A DNA stretch of 58,973 bases from Methanosarcinales archaeon (GTDB taxonomy: Archaea; Halobacteriota; Methanosarcinia; Methanosarcinales; Methanocomedenaceae): contig JAIOQW010000350.1 in NCBI GenBank assembly GCA_021108405.1, positions 1 through 58,973 on the forward strand, in the 5' to 3' direction. The notes under the pieces were generated by a model. That model made no database searches. It had not been told where the DNA came from and was given only the letters and a program-made list of their open reading frames with translations. The position numbers and the translations under genes were made by a program. How positions within the stretch are numbered: position 1 is the first letter of the stretch; each line of letters begins with the position of its first letter. Below, in pieces: positions 30,798 to 38,999 of this stretch.

Positions 30798-31970
30798 ATG
30801 AAAAATAAAAGAATTAAATTAGGCTCGGTGCTTGTAATATCGCTACTGTTTATGGGAGCTATATTCGCAACAAGTGCAGAAGCTTCTCAGGCTGACTATT
30901 CAGTTGAGAATTTCTATGTAAACGAGGATATGGCATGCAATTACGCTATGACATATCTTAATGAATTTGCAATAGACGAAACTCTTGGTTTGAAAGATTG
31001 GAATAGTGCTAAACTACAAAAAGACCCAATAACAGTCTATGATATAAATAGCAAAAAGCTGTTTTACACATATAGTGTGACAAAGGATGGTAAAGTTATT
31101 GGTGAAATGGAAATGGCTGCCAGTAAAGTACTAGGTCGCCTATTAAATAGGATAATAGTAACTGAACCTTTGGATAGGGATAGTATGAAGCAAAAGGCCA
31201 TAGAGATAGCTGAAAAAAAATATCCCGGATGGGAAATACGTTCTGCAGAATTTGTGTGTTATAGCTATCCAAAGGAAGGCGTAATGCTAACTCTAGTAAG
31301 ACCGGAAAGTAAAGAAGAAAAAACAGTAATAATAGACACATTTACTTCTTCAGTGGTTCCGTTAAAGCCACCTAAAAATGACGGAGACTCAGGAGTATGG
31401 TCATTATATGATGAAATACCTGTTGAAAAACGGGTTAAGATGGTTGAAAATTGGAATGAAAATAGAATAATAGTTACAACAAAGCGGCCGTCAACTATGG
31501 GTATATCTCCAAAAGGTATTATAACTATGAGTTCCAAAAAAACATTGGATGTACCGTTCCATTGTCAAGACGAGAGTAACTGGTGTTGTGCAGCTGTTGG
31601 ACAGATGATAGCTGATTATTATGGATATACTCATACACAAAGCGAAGTCGCTGAATATATGGACCTTGATCCTGGTACTGGAGGCGGCGCAAATAAAACA
31701 AATATATTAAATTATTTCCATAATGGTATAGATAAATATGGATCTAATGAATATGAAGCAGAATTTAGCGAAGCAAAAGAAGAAATAGATGTGGATAGAC
31801 CATTAATGAGTGGGGTTAAAGGACATGCAAGATGTGCCGTAGGATACTCGGATAGTAGTTGTTTACCCTGTTTATTAATATACGACCCATGGCCTGAAGA
31901 TGTAGGGCTGAAATACTGGGAAGTGTATTGGGGTAGAAAACACACTACAGACATACATGTGGAGGATTAA
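30798..31970 (+). CDS. secreted pro-domain + papain/C39-like cysteine protease (intact)
   Basis: QDESNWCCAAVGQMIADYYGY (Cys), GHARCAVGY (His), YDPWPE (Asp) triad-like motifs after a ~225-aa pro-region. Confidence 0.75.
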   Translation: MKNKRIKLGSVLVISLLFMGAIFATSAEASQADYSVENFYVNEDMACNYAMTYLNEFAIDETLGLKDWNSAKLQKDPITVYDINSKKLFYTYSVTKDGKVIGEMEMAASKVLGRLLNRIIVTEPLDRDSMKQKAIEIAEKKYPGWEIRSAEFVCYSYPKEGVMLTLVRPESKEEKTVIIDTFTSSVVPLKPPKNDGDSGVWSLYDEIPVEKRVKMVENWNENRIIVTTKRPSTMGISPKGIITMSSKKTLDVPFHCQDESNWCCAAVGQMIADYYGYTHTQSEVAEYMDLDPGTGGGANKTNILNYFHNGIDKYGSNEYEAEFSEAKEEIDVDRPLMSGVKGHARCAVGYSDSSCLPCLLIYDPWPEDVGLKYWEVYWGRKHTTDIHVED

Positions 31971-32021
31971 CCTCCACCTTTTTATTTTTTAATTTATTAA
32001 AGAAAAGGTGAATTAAAGAAA

Positions 32022-32585
32022 ATGAAACAAATAATTTATATAATTGTTGCAGTATTGGTGATTATAGTGGCGTATTTAGGGATGATGTTATTGAATACCG
32101 ATGAAGAAACAGTTACTATTAGAGAACACGATTATCCAGAAATTCTCGTTAGTGGGATTAGTCTGGCGTTGATAGATAATAATACATCCCAAATAGAAGA
32201 AATCCTGGATGATCAACTACCTTTTTCATACACCATAGAAAAAAAAGATGGTTATGGTGACCGGGACTATACAGTCATTCCTTTATCAGATTTTAACAGT
32301 TTGAAAGGAACTATACTGAATAACGAAAATATAGTAGTCAAACCAGTAAAACAGGAAGATGGGAACATATACGTTTTTGTTAACCTATTAGGTGATTCTG
32401 ATCGTAATGCTACAAACAAACTTCAAGAACACCTCGAAAAATACTCACTGGAAGTAAAAAAGATTAACTGGTTTTATGTAGGATTTAGTGATAATATATT
32501 GTATAAAGAGATAAAGTATACGACAAATCAATTAAAAAATGAAAGTAATGCAATCCATGTTTATCCTGATTATCTATATGGGTAA
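32022..32585 (+). CDS. membrane-anchored partner protein, family P
   Basis: MKQIIYIIVAVLVIIVAYLGMMLLNTDEETVTI; directly after the C39-like gene. Confidence 0.7.
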   Translation: MKQIIYIIVAVLVIIVAYLGMMLLNTDEETVTIREHDYPEILVSGISLALIDNNTSQIEEILDDQLPFSYTIEKKDGYGDRDYTVIPLSDFNSLKGTILNNENIVVKPVKQEDGNIYVFVNLLGDSDRNATNKLQEHLEKYSLEVKKINWFYVGFSDNILYKEIKYTTNQLKNESNAIHVYPDYLYG

Positions 32586-32668
32586 AAAAGCTTAAAACCA
32601 GATTGCTGACAAAATAAATTTTATAATATTATTATATTTTTTATCTATTTATGATTATATAAATATAG

Positions 32669-33370
32669 GTGATAATGATGAAAATAGATATTAAGAAGAA
32701 AAAAATACTAGTTGGAACAGTATTTTTAATATCGTTGCTACTAATAGGATCTATCTTTGTGAAAGGAGCTTTTCAGGATAACTATTCAATCGAGGATTAC
32801 TATGTAGATGAAGATACGGTATGGAAATATGCTGTTGCACATCTCGCAGAATTTACAGCAGTTGACACTCCTGGTTTAGAAGATTGGGAAGATGCAGAAG
32901 TACAACAAGACCCGGTGACAATTTATGACATACATGAAAAAAAGCTATTTTATACATTCACAGTGACAAAGGATGGTAAAGCTATTGGTGAAATGGAAAT
33001 GGCTGCCAGTAAAGTCCTTGGTTGTATAATGCATAGGATGATTTTGAGTGAACCTTTAGATAGGGATAGTATGAAGCAAAAGGCTATAGATATAGTTAAA
33101 AAGGAATACCCCGGATGGGAATTGCGTTCTACAAAACCTGTATGCTATAGCTATCCAATGGAGGGGGTAATGCTAACTTTAGTAAAACCGGAAACTAAAG
33201 AAGAAAAAACAGTTATAATAGACACATATACTTCTATGGAGGTTCCACTAAAGGAACCTAAAAATGCAGGAGACTTTGGGGCATGGTCGTTATACGATAA
33301 AATACCTGCTGGAGAACGGGGTAAGATGGTTGAAAATTGGAATGGATGTGTAAGAAATATTACAACTTAG
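32669..33370 (+). CDS. secreted stand-alone pro-domain protein
   Basis: Near-identical to 24263..24964; ends NWNGCVRNITT then ycaO fragment. Confidence 0.65.
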   Translation: MIMMKIDIKKKKILVGTVFLISLLLIGSIFVKGAFQDNYSIEDYYVDEDTVWKYAVAHLAEFTAVDTPGLEDWEDAEVQQDPVTIYDIHEKKLFYTFTVTKDGKAIGEMEMAASKVLGCIMHRMILSEPLDRDSMKQKAIDIVKKEYPGWELRSTKPVCYSYPMEGVMLTLVKPETKEEKTVIIDTYTSMEVPLKEPKNAGDFGAWSLYDKIPAGERGKMVENWNGCVRNITT

Positions 33371-33375
33371 AGGTT

Positions 33376-33764
33376 GTGAACAGTAGAGTAGTACAAATCC
33401 ACGGCGCCAGGGAGGATACGGACAGGGAAAGTATGGTAAAGACTTTCGGATACGATACTATGAAACGGCTGAATAAATACTGGTATGAGGACTCCGAGGA
33501 TAAGGTTCGGTTATCAGACCTGGAAGATAAGTCTGTCGATACACCTGCTAAAAATATTGAAACCACAATTACTATGCTAAAAGGGATCGTTCCTTATGCT
33601 GTTATCATAGACCTTTCACGATCCATTGTAATAATGCCTGTGATCAGGCCCTCATGCCCACTTTTGAGCTGTATACTCTTGATAGGGACTGCAGTAAACG
33701 GATGAAGACAGAACGCAGGAAAACTATGGGTAAGAAAAAATTCAGGCGACCCAGACCGTCATGA
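33376..33764 (+). pseudogene. ycaO 3' fragment, frameshifted
   Basis: ORF 33337..33705 matches YcaO C-terminus until MPVIR, then frameshift (ccctcatgccc); tail resumes in another frame before tfuA. Confidence 0.85.
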
Positions 33765-34411
33765 AACAGATCGTTATATACACAGGTATCAGTCTTTCAT
33801 GGGCAGATGCACGAACACTGCTGGACGCTGATTACAGGCCTCCGGTCAAAAGGAGTGATATCAATATCAGGTCAGGCAGAGAAAAACCTGATATCATAGG
33901 TATCATTAATGGTGTATTCTTTGACAGGGCTGCTGTCGGGCACAGGGAGATCATTAGCGCACTTAAAGCAGGAGTGAGGGGTGTTGGTGGTTCCAGTATG
34001 GGTGCACTGAGGGCTTCCGAGCTTGATTCATATGGTATGATCGGAGTAGGCCGTATATATGAATGGTACCGTGATGGTGTTATTGAATCAGATGATGAGG
34101 TGGCTGTTACTTTTCATCCTGAGACTCTGCAACCGCTTTCGGTTCCGCTGGTCAATATCAGGGCTACGCTTGAATATGCATTAGATAAAGACATGATCGA
34201 TCCGCACCAGAGGGATATGTTGCTGAAGATCGCAAGGTCGATGTATTATCCTGATCGGTCATATTATGCAATGGTAAAAAAAGGAGTTGAGGCTGGGGTT
34301 GTTTCTTTGTCTGTACAGGATGAACTTATCGACTTTTTTGTTAATAATGAAGTGGATGTGAAGCGGGACGATGCTTTGCTGGTTATAGAAAAGATACGTC
34401 AGCTTCTTTGA
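33761..34411 (+). CDS. tfuA: TfuA-like protein (copy 4, full length with unusual substitutions)
   Basis: 216 aa; IINGVFFDR and GVRGVGGSSMGALRA replace IIDGVFFDR and GVTVVGGSSMGALRA. Confidence 0.85.
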   Translation: MKQIVIYTGISLSWADARTLLDADYRPPVKRSDINIRSGREKPDIIGIINGVFFDRAAVGHREIISALKAGVRGVGGSSMGALRASELDSYGMIGVGRIYEWYRDGVIESDDEVAVTFHPETLQPLSVPLVNIRATLEYALDKDMIDPHQRDMLLKIARSMYYPDRSYYAMVKKGVEAGVVSLSVQDELIDFFVNNEVDVKRDDALLVIEKIRQLL

Positions 34412-34498
34412 GAAGATATATCGGGCAATGGGATAGCACGTGCCTGGTAGTGAATGAGCAATACTTTGTAAAAACATACTAAAAGGTGAAGGAAAAGA

Positions 34499-34614
34499 AC
34501 AAAATCCTCCCGTCAGTCGGATTTTCTTGACTGAAGCTTCGAAGAAGCTGAAGATTAGAAAATGTGAACGAAGTGAGCATTTTCGATACATCAAGTTATA
34601 CTTGATATACTATT
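34499..34614. repeat. dispersed hairpin-cluster repeat, family Y (full-length type)
   Basis: Near-identical to 9853-9970; inserted between tfuA spacer and promoter. Confidence 0.85.
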
Positions 34615-34722
34615 AAAAAGAAAACTTAAATTTACTAATTTATCGTGCTATTTTAATTATATATAATTAGAAATGGTATTACACCATAAAGTATAAGTAT
34701 AATTGTAATAGTAAAAAGATTG

Positions 34723-34826
34723 GAGGTTCAGCTCAAATTAATTAGACTATAGCCGAACCTCAACAGCCCAAAGGCATCATTAATACGCCTTATTCTTACT
34801 TAAGGTTTGAGTTATGCCTTTGAGGT
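34723..34826 (+). ncRNA. conserved structured 5' leader, copy E
   Basis: GAGGTTCAGCT..AGCCGAACCTC; CAAAGGCAT..ATGCCTTTG; 25 nt upstream of ATG 34851. Confidence 0.7.
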
Positions 34827-34850
34827 AAAAGAATATGGAGTGAAAAAAAT

Positions 34851-35882
34851 ATGAAAAATAAAGGAATTAAATTAGGCCTGATGCTTGCGGTAATGTTACT
34901 GATAAGTATGGCATTTATGCCATTTGTAGGCGCGCAGACAGCGCAAGATGTGGGTGCAACAACATGGATAGACTGCCCCTGCTCACAGGGTGTAGGTATC
35001 GCCGATGATTCAGGCGCTAATGTCGATGTTATAGAATTGAGTGGTGCAGAAAAAGAAAAATTTATTGATATTGGTGGAACTAACAAAAAAGTATACCAAG
35101 CAAACGAAATAAATGTTTATGAACTCTTTAATGCAAAACCGCATAAACTGCCAGTTCCTCTTTTGAGATATGACAATGCCAAAGATGATTTGAAAAATGA
35201 AATTGAATCATTTGCTGACAAAGCAAATATAAAATCTGATGATACTATTGTTGGTATCCTCAAATACAACAATCAAAAAATAGTACTTATTGATTCTGTC
35301 GATACGGTAACTGAAATTGTTGCAGATGCACAAGATAATATTGTAGCTACATATCAACTTGAACCGAAACTTATTGGCAGTAAAGAGTACATTAACGAAG
35401 AATCCAGCATTACAGTGAAAACAATCGTTGAACTCTATCAATTAGATATTATAGTACCCAATAGAAAAACTGATTCAATTGAAATATTAACAACAGATAT
35501 CATCGTGGCCGAAAATTCAGCATGGAAAGAACTTGGTCTTGGTTGTCCAATATGTCTTCTTGTGGATAAAGATATGAACGTTATAGCTAAAGGCGAATTT
35601 ATCATAGATTATGGCAATGAAGTTGAGTCAGTAGCTCAGCAGTCAACTTCAAAAACAAACTGTAAAGCATGTCTCTCAAAATGCAGTTTAGACAGATCTA
35701 CTTCCGGTGGTACACATAAGAGGCAAGTTGATGCCACTGGAGTATGGGCTGCTAATTTGGCACCAGTAACAGCAAATTTTGAGATATATTCATGGGTATC
35801 TGTAGATAAATTCGGAACCATGGATAGTGGTGCTTCAGATGACTCCTGGCTTACTCCAGGATTCGGATGTTATGCCCCTTAA
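34851..35882 (+). CDS. predicted secreted protein of unknown function (variable cargo, unit 5)
   Basis: Signal MKNKGIKLGLMLAVMLLISMAFMPFVGA; C-terminus ..SWVSVDKFGTMDSGASDDSWLTPGFGCYAP. Confidence 0.75.
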   Translation: MKNKGIKLGLMLAVMLLISMAFMPFVGAQTAQDVGATTWIDCPCSQGVGIADDSGANVDVIELSGAEKEKFIDIGGTNKKVYQANEINVYELFNAKPHKLPVPLLRYDNAKDDLKNEIESFADKANIKSDDTIVGILKYNNQKIVLIDSVDTVTEIVADAQDNIVATYQLEPKLIGSKEYINEESSITVKTIVELYQLDIIVPNRKTDSIEILTTDIIVAENSAWKELGLGCPICLLVDKDMNVIAKGEFIIDYGNEVESVAQQSTSKTNCKACLSKCSLDRSTSGGTHKRQVDATGVWAANLAPVTANFEIYSWVSVDKFGTMDSGASDDSWLTPGFGCYAP

Positions 35883-35963
35883 ATAAAAAATTACAATTGA
35901 AAAGGTTGTTCAAAACAACCTTTTTTTTTAAAATAACTTTACATAAAACACAGGGTTTAATTC

Positions 35964-36800
35964 ATGTATAAAGTAAATTATTTAAAATTGGTAATCATAA
36001 TAATAAGCTTAATTGTTATCTTTAGTTTGATATCGGCTTCAATTACAACATATCCAACAAGCCCTTATCAAGCGAGTAATAGGTTGCAATTCTTTGAAAT
36101 ATTCAACACCTCTTTCCATAAGTTCCCAATTCCTTTGGTAAGTTACTCTAATTCAGAAGATTATGTAGATTCAGTTATTTCTTCTACATCTCTTAGCAAT
36201 TATCCTCAAAATATAATTGGTTTAATCAAGTACGAGGAATCAAATATTATATTTATTGAATCTGATGGAATTATTACTGAAATAATAGCTGATGATGAAG
36301 CTAATGTTTTAGAAATTAATAGCCTTGAGCTAGAGCTAATTAGTTCAAAAGAGTTTTATGAGAAAGGAATTACGGGAAGAACTATTATAAATTTATATGA
36401 ACTTGAAATTCCCTTAGCAGATGTAAGCAATTCCCATTCTTTTATTGTAAGTGTTCTTGAAGTATCACATGAAAGTTGGGAAAATATAATTGGTTGTAAA
36501 GAAAATAAAAATAAGAATGTTTACATTGAAGGAAGATATTTTATTGATAGTTCCGACAATGTGGTTGTTGTGGGGAATTCAGAAGTACTAACTAATTGCA
36601 TTCTTTTATCCATCACTGAAATTAAAAATCAATCGCAAAATGGGACTGTTGGAGTATTTTCTTCTTCAGTTAAATGGGAAAGTAAAGGTCTATTTGTAAA
36701 ATCCAAATCAGAAAGAGAATCACGAATTTCAGTAGACAAATATTTGAACATTGAAGCAGGGGTTACAAAAGATTCTAGGAGTGGATGGTATTTAATTTAA
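35964..36800 (+). CDS. membrane-anchored partner protein, family Q
   Basis: N-terminal TM MYKVNYLKLVIIIISLIVIFSLISASI; paralog of 25722. Confidence 0.65.
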   Translation: MYKVNYLKLVIIIISLIVIFSLISASITTYPTSPYQASNRLQFFEIFNTSFHKFPIPLVSYSNSEDYVDSVISSTSLSNYPQNIIGLIKYEESNIIFIESDGIITEIIADDEANVLEINSLELELISSKEFYEKGITGRTIINLYELEIPLADVSNSHSFIVSVLEVSHESWENIIGCKENKNKNVYIEGRYFIDSSDNVVVVGNSEVLTNCILLSITEIKNQSQNGTVGVFSSSVKWESKGLFVKSKSERESRISVDKYLNIEAGVTKDSRSGWYLI

Positions 36801-36855
36801 TGTACATATTTGGGTCGTGTCCGTGATTCATTAACAATCTTTAAATAATTTAAAT

Positions 36856-37269
36856 GTGAGTTCCTCAAAGGATGGTAAAGCTATCAGTGAAATGGAAATG
36901 GGTGCCAGTAAAGTCCTTGGTTGTATATTTCATAGGATGATTTTGAGTGAACCTTTAGATAGGGATAGTATGAAGCAAAAGGCTATAGATATAGCTAAAA
37001 AAGAATATCCCGGATGGGAATTACGTTCTACAAAACCTGTATGCTATAGCTATCCAATGGAGGGGGTAATGCTGACTTTGGTAAAATCGGAAACTAAAGA
37101 AAAAAAAACAGTTATAATAGACATATATACTTCCAAAGAGGTTCCATTAAAGGAACCCATAAATGAAGGAGACTTCGGAGCATGGTCGTTATACGATAAA
37201 ATACCTGCTGGAGAACGGAGCAAGATGGTTGAAAATTGGAATGAATATGCAAGAAATATTACAACTTAG
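36856..37269 (+). pseudogene. pro-domain 3' fragment (no signal peptide)
   Basis: SKDGKAISEMEMGASKVLGCIFHRMILSEPLDRDSMKQKAIDIAKKEYPGW.. equals C-terminal part of 24263/32669. Confidence 0.8.
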
Positions 37270-37544
37270 AAACCGACAATTTTATGGAACGTCTAATAAA
37301 AACCTTCGCGATAAATTAAATCGAAGTGAGGATATATAGATCAATAAATCTGGGCAGGATATGGATAAGACTGTACTTGGTAGTGAATGAGCAATATATG
37401 GTAAGAACATTCCAAAAGGTGAAGGAAAATACCGCAAGATATATTCATTACACCTAATCCATATCAAGAAATACATATGGAGGTTGATTATTTCTACTAA
37501 TAATTGGTGGACTCCAAAAAATTATTTTTTAGGAGTGGTTTTAA

Positions 37545-37733
37545 ATGAAAAAGACAATACTTTATTATGTCTGGAATGGTCTGATTTTCTTGGCAATTTT
37601 ACTGGCGTTATTCAATGCTTATTTGGAATGGTATCACGATCAATTAAGCCAATTATTGTTAATAATTGTATTATTGCTTATTTTCTTGGCTGCATCTATT
37701 AAATATATATTATTAAAACAAAATATAAATTGA
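37545..37733 (+). CDS. small (62 aa) two-TM protein, orphan partner-like
   Basis: MKKTILYYVWNGLIFLAILLALFNAYLEWYHDQLSQLLLIIVLLLIFLAASIKYILLKQ; preceded by tfuA-spacer remnant and followed by pro-domain tail remnant. Confidence 0.55.
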   Translation: MKKTILYYVWNGLIFLAILLALFNAYLEWYHDQLSQLLLIIVLLLIFLAASIKYILLKQNIN

Positions 37734-37773
37734 AAAAAGGGTTAAGATAGTTGAAAATTTGAATGGATACGAA

Positions 37774-37806
37774 ACAAAATCCTCGCTAACGCTAGGATTT
37801 TGTTCT
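37774..37806. repeat. family Y core hairpin
   Basis: acaaaatcctcgctaacgctaggattttgttct. Confidence 0.75.
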
Positions 37807-37946
37807 TTGTGTGATTATTCATTTGCTACAAATACCCATTCCATATCAAATAAGTGTTGGAGCAGGATATCTCGCTATATTAATTTTAATCCTATATAAT
37901 GATAAAAAACACAAAAACTAATACATATGAAAATGACAGGTTGTTC

Positions 37947-38909
37947 ATGTATATCGGAATAGACCACGGCACTACATACATGCGGTTCGCTTCATCTGAC
38001 AATAATGTCTTTCGAATCTCGAGACGTGATGTAGCTGCTATGTCTATGCACGAACTGCTTGAGAGTATACTGCATGGACTTAAAACATCAGCAGACAAGA
38101 TCAAAATGATCGCACTCACTTATTCCATGGGTGATGGTATAGATAAGATCACACCTATTGACCATGTATCAAATAGAGGTATTAGAAGCAGGGAGGGTGC
38201 CGGACTTCATGTGGGTGGAGGTACACTGGTCTTTGATACCATTTCACAATCAGGTATTCCTGCTATAGTGATACCAGGTCTGCACAGGGGCAATACAGTG
38301 GATGATAGGTTCAATGTATTCTCTCACGGCGCCAGTCCCGAAAAGCTTGGTATTATGTACTATGCCCACAGGAAGGGATATGATCATTTTATCATTTGCG
38401 ACATCAGTTCCAACACAGTGACACTGGTAGCAGCAAATGCCCGCGTCCTGGGTGCTATTGATGCCTGTATCTTTGCACCTGGAACTCACCACGGCCCGCT
38501 TGATCTTAGTGCCATACGTGATGTAGATGCCCGACTGTATACTGCTAATGAGGCATTTACTAAAGCAGGGGTCCTTGCCATGACAGAGTATCACGATATA
38601 CATGAACTAGTAAGTGGATTCGGATCAGGAGATCATAAAGCCATCAATGCCCTTGATACCATGGCACTGTTTGCGTCCATGGAAATTGTTTCAATGAATT
38701 TATTGCTCAGGGAAAAAGACATAATGACACCGAAGATTTTTATCTCAGGATCTGTGAGTGAGATCAAATATGTTATAGAAAAGATAGAAGGACATATAGG
38801 ATCCCGGGTAGAGTCACTGGGTGAATGGAGTGCAGCCAGAGGGTGTGCCTGTATTGCAGAAGATGTCTATAAAGGCCAACATAGTATCCTTGGAATACCT
38901 GTGGAGTAA
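37947..38909 (+). CDS. methanogenesis marker protein 12-like (DUF1464-like)
   Basis: MYIGIDHGTTYMRFASSDN; HVSNRGIRSREGAGLHVGGGTLVFDTI. Confidence 0.8.
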   Translation: MYIGIDHGTTYMRFASSDNNVFRISRRDVAAMSMHELLESILHGLKTSADKIKMIALTYSMGDGIDKITPIDHVSNRGIRSREGAGLHVGGGTLVFDTISQSGIPAIVIPGLHRGNTVDDRFNVFSHGASPEKLGIMYYAHRKGYDHFIICDISSNTVTLVAANARVLGAIDACIFAPGTHHGPLDLSAIRDVDARLYTANEAFTKAGVLAMTEYHDIHELVSGFGSGDHKAINALDTMALFASMEIVSMNLLLREKDIMTPKIFISGSVSEIKYVIEKIEGHIGSRVESLGEWSAARGCACIAEDVYKGQHSILGIPVE

Positions 38910-38999
38910 GATCAATAATCCTCTATTGAAATAACTGGTTTTTAGGATAGTGCCATACTACAATAAGTTTAATTTATAATACGCCCTTATAATAACCTC

